In this document: positions 29,099 through 36,728 of the stretch, one piece after another | Layout of the letters: the number at the start of each line of letters is the position of its first letter | Numbering within the stretch: position 1 is the first letter of the stretch | Program-made: the position numbers and the translations under genes | Notes under the pieces: generated by a model | The model's database searches: none | Seen by the model: only the letters and a program-made list of their open reading frames with translations | Told to the model about the DNA's origin: nothing | Assembly: GCA_002311855.1 (NCBI GenBank) | Contig: DCAB01000012.1 | Coordinates: 255,759 to 319,758, forward strand | DNA from: Candidatus Dadabacteria bacterium UBA1144 | Lineage (GTDB): Bacteria; Desulfobacterota_D; UBA1144 | Length of the DNA: 64,000 nt | Direction: 5' to 3'

Positions 29099-30378
29099 TG
29101 GCACCGGCCATTAAAAATACAGTTGTCATTGGAGCCCAATGGGGCGACGAAGGAAAAGGGCGAATTGTCGACCTGATTTCAGAAAAGTTTGACATTATTG
29201 CTCGTTTTCAGGGAGGAAGTAATGCGGGGCATACTATAATACTGAAAGATAAAAAAATTGTGCTTCACCATATTCCGTGCGGAGTTTTAAGGAAAAATAA
29301 AGTTTCGATAATTGGAAATGGAACTGTAATTGATTTGGAAACTTTGTCCGACGAGATTAAGAACCTAAGAAAACTTGGCTTCAAAATTACCAAAAAAAAC
29401 TTGAAAATAAGTTCTTTAGCCCACTTAATCCTCCCCTATCATAAATCTATAGATCGGGGAAGAGAAATTTTAAAAGGCAACAATGCTATTGGCACAACAG
29501 GAAGAGGCATAGGCCCAGCTTATGAGGACAAAGTGGCAAGACAAGGAATAAGAATTATTGATCTTGAACATAAAAGAACCTTAAGAGAAAAATTAGATTT
29601 ATTACTCAAAGAGAAAAATGAAATATTAAGTAAAGTGTTGCATGAGCCAATTTTCAGGACGAATGCAATAATTAAGAATCTTTCCAAAAATTACAATTAT
29701 ATAAAAGAGTTCGTTTGTAGCACGGAAATTTATCTTAGTGACCAAATAAATAAAAATAAAAAGGTGCTTTTCGAAGGGGCACAGGGTGTTATGCTTGATA
29801 TAAACTTTGGTACTTACCCATTTGTGACATCTTCATCTACAATATCAGCGGAAGCAGCCACAGGAACGGGAGTTCCAGCCTCTCGTTTAGAAACGGTTAT
29901 TGGAATTTTAAAAGCTTATACAACACGCGTAGGCTATGGCCCATTCCCAACCGAAATATTCGATAATCAAGGTTTATCATTGAGAGAATTTGGTACGGAA
30001 TATGGAGCAACAACTGGTCGACCACGAAGGTGTGGATGGTTGGATTTAGTCGCCCTTAGGCATTCGATAAAAGTCTCAGGTATTAATTCTCTGGTTCTTA
30101 CGAAAGTAGATGTGCTATCTATTTTTAAAACTATTAAAGTTTGTGTAGGTTACAAAATAAGAAACAAAAAGCTTACAAGTTTTCCTCATGAACTTCATAA
30201 GCTTAATATTGTGAAGCCTATCTACAAAGAATTTAATTCTTGGGATTCGGAACAATTATCATCAAAAAAGATTCCACGAAATTTAATTTTCTTCATCAAG
30301 TTTATCGAAAATTTTTTATCTGCTCCTATTTCTATGATATCTATTGGTCCAGAAAGAAATCAGATAATTTATTTATAG
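29098..30378 (+). CDS. purA: Adenylosuccinate synthetase
   Basis: PurA uses GTP to join IMP and aspartate on the way to AMP. The 426-aa protein shows the P-loop-like WGDEGKGR (15-22), the IMP-loop GGSNAGHT, and TTGRGIGPAYEDKVARQGIR, GAQGVMLDINFGTYPFVTSS and TTGRPRRCGW. All are intact and the length is normal. The ATG overlaps the hisZ stop by one base, making it the last gene of the serA operon. It converges on phoH with a 10-bp overlap. The aspartate-consuming step complements purC at 32275, which is also an aspartate-adding enzyme. Confidence 0.97.
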   Translation: MAPAIKNTVVIGAQWGDEGKGRIVDLISEKFDIIARFQGGSNAGHTIILKDKKIVLHHIPCGVLRKNKVSIIGNGTVIDLETLSDEIKNLRKLGFKITKKNLKISSLAHLILPYHKSIDRGREILKGNNAIGTTGRGIGPAYEDKVARQGIRIIDLEHKRTLREKLDLLLKEKNEILSKVLHEPIFRTNAIIKNLSKNYNYIKEFVCSTEIYLSDQINKNKKVLFEGAQGVMLDINFGTYPFVTSSSTISAEAATGTGVPASRLETVIGILKAYTTRVGYGPFPTEIFDNQGLSLREFGTEYGATTGRPRRCGWLDLVALRHSIKVSGINSLVLTKVDVLSIFKTIKVCVGYKIRNKKLTSFPHELHKLNIVKPIYKEFNSWDSEQLSSKKIPRNLIFFIKFIENFLSAPISMISIGPERNQIIYL

Positions 30379-31325
30379 GCGTCAATTATTTTTTTTACCA
30401 ATTCATGTCTTACGACATCATCAGTATTAAAGTTGCAAAAACTGATACCATCTATATCTTGAAGAATGGTTTGTGCCTCAAGGAGTCCTGATTCTATGCT
30501 TCTATCCAGATCAATTTGTGTGGTATCTCCTGTGATAATTGCCTTGGAGCTAAAACCAAGTCTTGTTAGAAACATTTTCATTTGCGCTGAAGTGGTATTT
30601 TGTGCCTCGTCTAAAATAATAAAAGCATCATTGAGAGTTCTGCCTCTCATAAAAGCTAATGGAGCAATCTCAATAACCGATTTTTCCATGAGTCTAGAAA
30701 CTCGATCTAATTCAATCATGTCACCTAATGCATCAAATAAAGGTCTAAGATAAGGATTGACTTTTTCACTTAAATCACCAGGGAGAAAGCCTAATTTTTC
30801 ACCCGCTTCGACGGCAGGTCTGGTAAGAATTATTTTCCTAATTTTTTTTAGATTTAAATACGAAATAGCCATAGCCACTGCAAGATATGTTTTTCCAGTT
30901 CCAGCTGGACCGGTAGCGAACACTAGATCATTTTTTCTAATTGAATCAATATATAATTTCTGGTTGATGCTCTTTGGAGCGATTGTTTTCTTATCTGTAG
31001 TTAAGCATATGGTATCAAGAAAAATCTCTTCAATAGAATGAGCTTTTTGTTTAAGAATTTTTGCTCCCAGCGTAAAATCACTCTCAATAGGACAATAGCC
31101 TTTCGATATGATTTTGTAGAAACTTTTGAGCAGATCTAAGGATTTCAATACTCCCTGGGAAGAGCCAGAAATTCTAATGTCGCATCCTCGAGAATCGATT
31201 TTCACATTGAAAATTTTCTCTATGATGAAAAAATTTTTCTGATTTGCTCCGCTGAGTATTTTAAAAAAATTTATATCTTCACAATGAAGCTCTTCTTCGA
31301 TTTGAGAATCGGATATAGTACTCAT
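30369..31325 (-). CDS. PhoH-like ATPase (YbeZ type)
   Basis: This 318-aa protein has an N-terminal KH-like region (about 20-75). A PhoH ATPase domain follows, with Walker A GPAGTGKT (139-146), TRPAVEAGEKLGFLPGD and Walker B FIILDEAQNT. The family acts with the endoribonuclease YbeY in rRNA processing and stress, and is thought to be an RNA helicase-like factor. In most bacteria ybeY follows directly. Here the gene instead ends by overlapping purA, so ybeY is displaced. Its ATG overlaps the antiporter stop by 4 nt, so it is the last gene of the purC-antiporter-phoH run. Confidence 0.92.
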   Translation of the reverse strand: MSTISDSQIEEELHCEDINFFKILSGANQKNFFIIEKIFNVKIDSRGCDIRISGSSQGVLKSLDLLKSFYKIISKGYCPIESDFTLGAKILKQKAHSIEEIFLDTICLTTDKKTIAPKSINQKLYIDSIRKNDLVFATGPAGTGKTYLAVAMAISYLNLKKIRKIILTRPAVEAGEKLGFLPGDLSEKVNPYLRPLFDALGDMIELDRVSRLMEKSVIEIAPLAFMRGRTLNDAFIILDEAQNTTSAQMKMFLTRLGFSSKAIITGDTTQIDLDRSIESGLLEAQTILQDIDGISFCNFNTDDVVRHELVKKIIDAYK

Positions 31326-32275
31326 ATGATTCTAATAAATACATAGTAAATAGTAACTAAAAAAATTCCAACAAAAGAGGGTATTTGTATCTGATGTTTT
31401 TTCCCATACAATATAAAAATCCCTAGCAACAAGATTTCCGTCAAGATTAGAAAAACACCAAGGGTCCCCATTGAAGAAGTTAAATTTAAATTATACAAAG
31501 CACTGATAATCCCAAATAGGAATATATTGGAAATATTACTACCAATTACATTGCCGATTGCTAAATCAGTTTTCTTGAATTTCATAACCGATATTAGCGT
31601 TGCACAAATTTCCGGAGAGGAAGTACTGAGAGCAAAAAAGATTGTACCTATCGCGGTGGCGGACCAACCGAAATGGCTCATAATATCTTGGCCGGAACTA
31701 ACTATCAAGCTAGAGCCAAAATAGATTCCGACGGTAGCAACTACCAACCAAAACAAATTTCCCAATATTCCCGTTTTTGGCTCGTCGATATGAGAGTGTT
31801 TTTTGTCTCTAAGCGAAATACCTATATAAAGAAACATAGTAATAACCATTATTATGGAAATTGTTTGTTTATATGCACCATTAACCCCAGGGAAAATTAC
31901 TAGGCACAGTGTTGCGCCTATAACAATCAATGAGCGTAAAAGAATATTTCTTCTGTCCGATGAAAAAGTTCCATTGGATGCTATTATCCCTATACCTAAT
32001 ACCAGACTAATATTTGCAATATTACTCCCAAGAACGGTTCCGTAACTTAATGTAGCGGCTGATTCACCTAGAAACAATATGGAATTTAACATGACAAAAA
32101 ATTCTGGTAATGATGTACCCCATGCTATAAATGTTAAACCAATCAAAAGCTCGGACATCCCTAGCTTTTTTCCTATTTTTAATGAATTCTCGACTAATAC
32201 AGCCGATCCTCGCCAAATTACAAATATCGCTATAAGAGGCTGGATGATTTGAATCATAGTCAAGGAGGTGTCCAT
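31322..32275 (-). CDS. Calcium/sodium antiporter family membrane protein (YrbG type)
   Basis: This 317-aa protein has about ten hydrophobic helices and the two inverted alpha-repeats of the cation/Ca2+ exchanger superfamily: GTSLPEFFVML in the first half and STSSPEICATLISV in the second. Both are followed by NxxGSNI-like segments (GTVLGSNIANISLVLG and IGNVIGSNISNIFLFG). It is an inner-membrane protein. It overlaps purC by one base and phoH by 4 nt, so it is cotranscribed with unrelated functions, as is common in compact genomes. Ion specificity cannot be read from the sequence alone. Confidence 0.92.
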   Translation of the reverse strand: MDTSLTMIQIIQPLIAIFVIWRGSAVLVENSLKIGKKLGMSELLIGLTFIAWGTSLPEFFVMLNSILFLGESAATLSYGTVLGSNIANISLVLGIGIIASNGTFSSDRRNILLRSLIVIGATLCLVIFPGVNGAYKQTISIIMVITMFLYIGISLRDKKHSHIDEPKTGILGNLFWLVVATVGIYFGSSLIVSSGQDIMSHFGWSATAIGTIFFALSTSSPEICATLISVMKFKKTDLAIGNVIGSNISNIFLFGIISALYNLNLTSSMGTLGVFLILTEILLLGIFILYGKKHQIQIPSFVGIFLVTIYYVFIRII

Positions 32276-33171
32276 TAAGAGATTAGTAAACTCAATGCCT
32301 CAATGTACTTGTCGCTCGTTTTCTTTGCGATATCTTCTGGAAGTGCAGGTGCTGGAGGATTCTTGTCCCACCCAATTGATGTTAAATAATCTCTAACAAA
32401 TTGTTTATCATAACTTTGTTGACCCCTTCCTGCCTCATAAAGATTCTTGGGCCAGAACCTAGAGGAGTCTGGTGTTAATACCTCATCGATAAGAATTAGT
32501 TCATCATTTTCGATTAAACCAAACTCAAATTTTGTATCAGCGATTAATATTCCTTTAGTTTCGGCATAATCTCTTGCCCTGGAATAAATCTCGATTGAAT
32601 ATTCCTTTACTTTATTTGCTAAATCTAAACCAATAATTTCTGAACAACGCTCAAAATTTATGTTTTCGTCATGTTCTCCCTGTTCAGCCTTAGTGGATGG
32701 TGTAAAAATTGGGGTCTCCAATTTTTCTGATTCCACCAAACCCTTTTTGAGCTCAATTCCACAAACGGTTCCATTCTTTTTATATTCTCCCCACCCAGAA
32801 CCCGTTATGTATCCCCGAACTATACATTCAACGAGAAGAGGCTTGGCCTTTTTGACTATCATTGATCTGCCTTCAAGAATATCGGCATATCCTTTCAAGG
32901 AATCATCTTGAGAACATACATCTTGAGTTATAAAGTGATTACCAATTATATCTTTAGTTAAGGAAAACCAGAATTGAGACAACTTTGTTAAAACTTCACC
33001 TTTTCCTAATATCCCGGTAGGCAAAACAGAATCATACGCAGAGATCCTATCTGAGGAAACAATTAGTAGATTGTCACCCATATCATATAGATCTCTGACT
33101 TTCCCTCTATTGATAAGATTCTGATCTTCGAGATTGGTCTCAAGAATAATGTTCTTATTTGTAATTGGCAT
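32275..33171 (-). CDS. purC: Phosphoribosylaminoimidazole-succinocarboxamide synthase (SAICAR synthetase)
   Basis: PurC joins CAIR and aspartate in purine synthesis. I prefer the ATG at 33171 (MPITNKNIILE, 298 aa) over the in-frame TTG at 33180, because a TATAAT occupies 33180-33185 and would put the transcript start close to this ATG. Conserved segments include GKVRDLYD, SDRISAYD, VECIVRGYITGSGWGEY, FTPSTKAEQGEHDENI and DEVLTPDSSRFW. The roughly 300-aa length is the longer form seen in many bacteria and fungi. It is the first gene of a run into the antiporter and phoH, and it diverges from tRNA-Val. Confidence 0.96.
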   Translation of the reverse strand: MPITNKNIILETNLEDQNLINRGKVRDLYDMGDNLLIVSSDRISAYDSVLPTGILGKGEVLTKLSQFWFSLTKDIIGNHFITQDVCSQDDSLKGYADILEGRSMIVKKAKPLLVECIVRGYITGSGWGEYKKNGTVCGIELKKGLVESEKLETPIFTPSTKAEQGEHDENINFERCSEIIGLDLANKVKEYSIEIYSRARDYAETKGILIADTKFEFGLIENDELILIDEVLTPDSSRFWPKNLYEAGRGQQSYDKQFVRDYLTSIGWDKNPPAPALPEDIAKKTSDKYIEALSLLIS

Positions 33172-33179
33172 ATCGGACA

Positions 33180-33185
33180 ATTATA
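33180..33185 (-). promoter_or_regulatory. TATAAT box 8 nt before the purC ATG
   Basis: The minus strand reads TATAAT at 33185-33180, followed by TGTCCGAT and then the purC ATG at 33171. If used, transcription would start within one or two bases of the start codon. No Shine-Dalgarno sequence is present. A convincing -35 is not visible. Confidence 0.4.
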
Positions 33186-33211
33186 AAGCAATCAATTAAA
33201 AAGAACAAAAT

Positions 33212-33239
33212 TTGCTTTATATTTTCTTGTATTTACAAT
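33212..33239 (+). promoter_or_regulatory. Possible promoter of the tRNA-Val-thrS unit
   Basis: TTGCTT (33212-33217), a 16-nt spacer and TACAAT (33234-33239) lie 18 nt before the tRNA. Transcription would begin near 33246. Confidence 0.45.
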
Positions 33240-33257
33240 ATTTTCGTTAAGTTATTT

Positions 33258-33329
33258 GAGCGCGTAGCTCAGGGGGAGAGCGCTTGCTTGACACGCAAGA
33301 GGTCGGTGGTTCAAATCCACTCGTGCTCA
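33258..33329 (+). tRNA. tRNA-Val (anticodon GAC)
   Basis: The 72-nt cloverleaf is complete. The acceptor arm GAGCGCG pairs with CGTGCTC (one G-T). The D arm is GCTC/GAGC and the anticodon stem CTTGC/GCAAG closes the loop TTGACAC, giving anticodon GAC. The T arm is GGTGG/CCACT with loop TTCAAAT. The discriminator base is A at 33329 and CCA is not encoded. thrS starts only 13 nt downstream. Confidence 0.97.
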
Positions 33330-33342
33330 TGAAAGTATAAAC

Positions 33343-35250
33343 ATGAAAATAGATATTGAAGGAAATAGTGTAGAATTTGAAAACAATCTCAATGTTGGGG
33401 AAATACTTTGTAAATTAAAATATGATAATTCTGTAATTGGTGCTCTAGTAGATGGAGAATTAAGAGATATATCGTATCAACCGAAAAAGAATGTAACGTT
33501 AGTGCCAGTTCGTGAAAACTCCAAAGAAGGACTTGATTTAATTCGCCATACTGCTGCCCATGCTTTGGCGGAAGCTGTCCAATCGATTTATCCCAATACA
33601 AAAGTAACAATAGGACCAGTTATTGAAAATGGTTTTTATTATGATTTTTACACGGAAAAGAATTTTACCGAGGAGGATCTTGAGCTCTTCGAAAAGAAAA
33701 TGCTCGAAATAATTAACGGAAAAAAACCAATAATTAAAAAAATAATTAACAAAAACGACGCACTTAGTATGTTTGGGAAGATGGGGGAATTTTTTAAAGA
33801 GGAAATAATTAACGATTTAGATGATAATCAAGAAATCTCTATATATTCTCAGGGGAATTGGTTTGATTTATGTAGAGGACCGCATGCGCCCAACACGTCT
33901 TACATAAAAGCATTCAAGTTGTTAAATGTAGCTGGATCATATTGGAGAGGAGATGAACAACGAGAATCACTTCAAAGAATTTATGGCACCGCATTCTTTA
34001 ATAAAAAAGACTTAAAAAAATATTTACTTATGCTGGAAGAAGCCAAAAAACGGGACCATAGAAAGTTGGGAAAAGAATTAAATCTCTTTTCAATTACGGA
34101 AGAGATTGGTCCAGGTTTGATATTATGGCATCCAAATGGAGCGACGGTAAGGACCATCATTGAAGATTACTGGAAGAATAGACACATGGAGGCTGGATAT
34201 CAAATTGTTTATACGCCTCACGTTGCAAAAGCTAGCCTTTGGGAAACAAGCGGGCATTCAGAATTTTACAGAGAAAATATGTTCACACAAATGGTAATTG
34301 ATAAAAATAAATATGAAATAAAACCTATGAATTGCCCATTTCACATTATGATTTACAAGAGTGAATTGAGAAGTTACAAGGATTTACCAGTAAAATTTGC
34401 GGAGATTGGCACGGTTTATCGATATGAGAGATCGGGGGTACTTCACGGTCTTTTTCGAGCTAGAGGGTTTACTCAGGATGATGCTCACATTTTTTGCACA
34501 TTGGATCAAATTGAATTAGAAGTCGATCAAGTAATTGATCTAACTACTAGATTTTTAAAGGCTTTTGGTTTTTCTGATTATGAAATCTTTGTTTCCACGA
34601 GGCCTAAACGATATGTAGGATCAAAGGATGAATGGGTACAAGCAACAAATGCTTTAAAATCCTCTCTGAAGAATAAAGGTCTTAAATTTTCCATTGATGA
34701 GGGGGGAGGAGCTTTTTATGGACCAAAAATAGATTTAAAAATCAAAGACGTTATAGGAAGATCATGGCAGTGTTCCACTATACAAGTGGATTTTAACCTC
34801 CCAAAAAGATTTGACCTTAATTACATTTCGCGTAATAATGATAGACTTCAGCCAGTAATGATTCATAGGGCTATTTTTGGATCCTTTGAAAGATTTTTTG
34901 GTATTTTAGTTGAGCATTATGCTGGTGCTTTTCCTTTTTGGCTTGCACCTCTTCAAGTTAAAATACTTACTGTGTCTGAAGAACAGTTGGATTACTCGGA
35001 TTCTTTAAAAAAGGAGTTAGATAAGATAAAATTGAGAGTCGATATTGATAAAAGGAATGAGAAATTAGGTCTCAAAATTCGTGAGGCTGAAGTTGGGAAA
35101 ACGCCATATATTTTAACAGTTGGCAAATCAGAAATGGAAAACAAAACTGTAAACGTTAGGCAATATGGTGGGAAACAAATTGGAGAAATTAAATTTAAAG
35201 ATTTTGTATCAATGATGAAAAAAGATATCCGTAAAGGGGATAGTTTATAA
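33343..35250 (+). CDS. thrS: Threonyl-tRNA synthetase
   Basis: This 635-aa class II synthetase has an N-terminal TGS domain (about 1-62) and the editing domain with HTAAHALAEAV. Its catalytic core has MNCPFHIMIYK, RYERSGVLHGLFRARGFTQDDAH and GGGAFYGPKIDL, and a C-terminal anticodon domain follows. It begins only 13 nt after the 3' end of tRNA-Val, with just a weak GAAAG ahead of the ATG. Its mRNA may therefore be made by processing of a tRNA-mRNA transcript. No T-box or operator hairpin fits in the short leader. It overlaps infC by 4 nt: its terminal TTA TAA contains the infC AUA start. thrS-infC-rpmI-rplT is the classic order. Confidence 0.97.
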   Translation: MKIDIEGNSVEFENNLNVGEILCKLKYDNSVIGALVDGELRDISYQPKKNVTLVPVRENSKEGLDLIRHTAAHALAEAVQSIYPNTKVTIGPVIENGFYYDFYTEKNFTEEDLELFEKKMLEIINGKKPIIKKIINKNDALSMFGKMGEFFKEEIINDLDDNQEISIYSQGNWFDLCRGPHAPNTSYIKAFKLLNVAGSYWRGDEQRESLQRIYGTAFFNKKDLKKYLLMLEEAKKRDHRKLGKELNLFSITEEIGPGLILWHPNGATVRTIIEDYWKNRHMEAGYQIVYTPHVAKASLWETSGHSEFYRENMFTQMVIDKNKYEIKPMNCPFHIMIYKSELRSYKDLPVKFAEIGTVYRYERSGVLHGLFRARGFTQDDAHIFCTLDQIELEVDQVIDLTTRFLKAFGFSDYEIFVSTRPKRYVGSKDEWVQATNALKSSLKNKGLKFSIDEGGGAFYGPKIDLKIKDVIGRSWQCSTIQVDFNLPKRFDLNYISRNNDRLQPVMIHRAIFGSFERFFGILVEHYAGAFPFWLAPLQVKILTVSEEQLDYSDSLKKELDKIKLRVDIDKRNEKLGLKIREAEVGKTPYILTVGKSEMENKTVNVRQYGGKQIGEIKFKDFVSMMKKDIRKGDSL

Positions 35251-35828
35251 AAAAGAGAGCGTTTGTTTCAAAAAGAAAGCCAAATAGGAATAGGATTAAT
35301 GGTTCTATTAGGGCTGCGGAGGTAAGGGTTATAGGGTTAGAAGGGGCTCAGATTGGCATTCTTCCTATTAAGGATGCGCTGCAAATTGCCCAGGAGAACG
35401 CAACTGATTTAGTTGAGATTTCCCCTGATGCTATCCCTCCAGTTTGCAAGATCATGGATTATGGAAAGTATATGTATGATCAAAAAAAACAAACTGCACA
35501 GAAAAAAATCAAGGCTCATGTGTTAAAGGAGATAAAATTTAGACCAAATATTGGAGAAAATGATTTTAATGTTAAGATAAACAGGCTTAAAAACTTTCTT
35601 TCAAGTGGCCATAAAGTTAAAATCAGACTTTGGTTCAGAGGCCGAGAAATAGTTCATAAGCAGTTAGGAGAAGAGCTTGTTGCTAAGATTATAGAAAATG
35701 TTTCTGAATTTGGCGAATTAGACAATGAGCCAAAATTTGAAGGCAAAAATTTAACAATGATTGTTCTTCCAAAAAAAGCTAAGGCGGTTAAAAAATTAAA
35801 TGGCAACTCAAAAAATGAAATCCAATAG
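35247..35828 (+). CDS. infC: Translation initiation factor IF-3, with a non-canonical AUA start
   Basis: The frame has no ATG, GTG or TTG before the conserved IF-3 N-terminus; the first ATG (35454) lies within the conserved KIMDYGKY. Reading upstream gives KKRAFVSKRKPNRNRINGSIRAAEVR-type sequence, and the only sensible start is ATA at 35247. It overlaps the thrS stop and is preceded by AAAGGGG with 7-nt spacing. That gives a 193-aa protein whose lead before RINGSIR closely matches the E. coli length, where the start is AUU. IF-3 discriminates against such codons, so this would support autoregulation. The N- and C-domains are complete, ending in FEGKNLTMIVLPKK. The last 29 bp overlap rpmI. Confidence 0.93.
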   Translation: MKKRAFVSKRKPNRNRINGSIRAAEVRVIGLEGAQIGILPIKDALQIAQENATDLVEISPDAIPPVCKIMDYGKYMYDQKKQTAQKKIKAHVLKEIKFRPNIGENDFNVKINRLKNFLSSGHKVKIRLWFRGREIVHKQLGEELVAKIIENVSEFGELDNEPKFEGKNLTMIVLPKKAKAVKKLNGNSKNEIQ

Positions 35829-36000
35829 GAGTGCAGCTAAGCGATTTAAGTTGAAACCCAGTGGAAAATTGAAAAGAATAAAAGGCAACAAGCATCATGG
35901 TAATGTTCATAAGGCTCAATCAAGAATAAGAAGATTGAAAGAACCAGGGATGGTTGTAGGTAAAAAAGCAAGAGATTTAAGAAAAGTTATTTCTACTTGA
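35800..36000 (+). CDS. rpmI: Large ribosomal subunit protein bL35
   Basis: This 66-aa, very basic protein carries the L35 pattern MKSNRSAAKRFKLKPSGKLK, KHHGNVHK and RKVIST at the C-terminus. The first ATG (35800) lies within infC, giving a 29-bp overlap, with AAGGCGG about 13 nt upstream. A second ATG at 35815 would remove five residues and is a possible true start, because many L35 proteins begin MPKMKT. Overlap with infC suggests translational coupling. It is followed by rplT 13 bp later. Confidence 0.96.
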   Translation: MATQKMKSNRSAAKRFKLKPSGKLKRIKGNKHHGNVHKAQSRIRRLKEPGMVVGKKARDLRKVIST

Positions 36001-36013
36001 TATGGTGATGTAA

Positions 36014-36355
36014 ATGAGAGTTAAAACAAGTGTTCCGAGAAAAAAGAGAAAGAAAAAACTACTTAAACAGACCAAGGGATTTTGGGGGCAAAGAAAGAAT
36101 GTTTTTAGAAGGTCCAAGGAGACACTTCTTAGGGCTATGGCTTATTCTTATAGAGATAGAAAAACGAAGAAAAGAACTCTGAGGTCTCTATGGATAATAA
36201 GAATAAATGCTGCTCTCAGAAAAGAGGGTTTAAATTACAGTAAATTTATTCATTCTTTAAAATTAAACAAAATTGAATTAGATAGAAAAATTCTAGCTGA
36301 ACTTGCTATGAATCATCCTGACAAATTCAAACAACTTATTTCTAAAATTCATTAA
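36014..36355 (+). CDS. rplT: Large ribosomal subunit protein bL20
   Basis: This 113-aa protein binds 23S rRNA early in assembly. Conserved blocks are KGFWGQRKNVFRRSKETLLRA, YSYRDRKTKKRTLRSLWIIR, INAALRKEGLNYSKFIHSL and IELDRKILAELAMNHPDKF. The N-terminus (MRVKTSVPRKKRKKK) differs somewhat from the usual MPRVKRG, with no better upstream start. It closes the thrS-infC-rpmI-rplT operon. The last part of the gene, from about 36299, has a decayed second copy 70 bp further on. I see no clear L20-binding pseudoknot upstream, and the space is too small. Confidence 0.96.
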   Translation: MRVKTSVPRKKRKKKLLKQTKGFWGQRKNVFRRSKETLLRAMAYSYRDRKTKKRTLRSLWIIRINAALRKEGLNYSKFIHSLKLNKIELDRKILAELAMNHPDKFKQLISKIH

Positions 36356-36368
36356 ACTTTCTTCACCC

Positions 36369-36415
36369 GAGCTTGCGATGAATCATCCTGATAAATTAAA
36401 AAACTTGTTTCGAGT
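36369..36415 (+). repeat. Decayed tandem copy of the rplT 3' end
   Basis: 36371-36410 matches 36301-36340 at 34 of 40 positions, including an uninterrupted 13-mer with ATGAATCATCCTG, at a constant offset of 70 bp. The copy would encode LAMNHPDKLKNLF against LAMNHPDKFKQLI in rplT. It lies wholly after the rplT stop and has no start of its own, so it is a non-functional remnant of a tandem duplication. Confidence 0.85.
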
Positions 36416-36431
36416 ATCAAGTAAATCCTAT

Positions 36432-36458
36432 TTAAATATCTTTCATTAAGATATTTAA
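36432..36458. terminator. AT-rich hairpin between rplT and the convergent small ORF
   Basis: TTAAATATCTT (36432-36442) and AAGATATTTAA (36448-36458) are perfect complements around a 5-nt loop. On the plus side TTTCC follows rather than a long U-run. Its place between two gene ends suggests a weak bidirectional terminator or a 3'-end stabiliser. Confidence 0.45.
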
Positions 36459-36489
36459 TTTCCTGCATTATAAGTTGTAAGAACATTAA

Positions 36490-36654
36490 TTAACCCCTTC
36501 TGAAACTACCTGTCTCAACACTTGAACACGTGCTGCCATTTTCATTACAAATTGCAATTTTACTTACACGTTGGGGCTGAACGAATAATTGAATGTTAAG
36601 AAACACAAGGGATATTGCGATTATCATCAATAATTCTTTATATCTTTTATCCAT
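36490..36654 (-). CDS. Small 54-aa protein with one membrane or signal helix, function unknown
   Basis: The minus strand has a textbook AGGAG, 6 nt and ATG at 36654, then 54 codons to a TAA at 36490. The product starts MDKRYKELL, continues with a hydrophobic stretch (LMIIAISLVFLNIQLFV, about 9-25) and ends in a polar tail with two cysteines (AICNENGSTC, 34-43) and a basic FRRG end. The layout is that of a secreted or membrane-anchored small protein, perhaps with a disulfide. I do not recognise a family. It fills the 373-bp gap between rplT and gcvT and diverges from gcvT. The strong ribosome site and sensible architecture are the grounds for calling it. Confidence 0.72.
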   Translation of the reverse strand: MDKRYKELLMIIAISLVFLNIQLFVQPQRVSKIAICNENGSTCSSVETGSFRRG

Positions 36655-36728
36655 AATAAACTCCTTTATTTTTGATTATTAAATTGTATCAAAATAGTAT
36701 GAGTAAAATTAGGTAAAATATTTCATAT

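Noticed and set aside
33330..33342. A T-box or autoregulatory operator ahead of thrS
   Set aside because: Only 13 nt separate the tRNA and the ATG, with no room for a structured leader.
35454..35828. A truncated IF-3 gene starting at the first ATG
   Set aside because: Conserved IF-3 sequence continues upstream in frame to the AUA at 35247, so the gene is complete.
36655..36728. A glycine riboswitch ahead of gcvT
   Set aside because: The gap is only 74 bp, is AT-rich and has none of the conserved glycine aptamer core.
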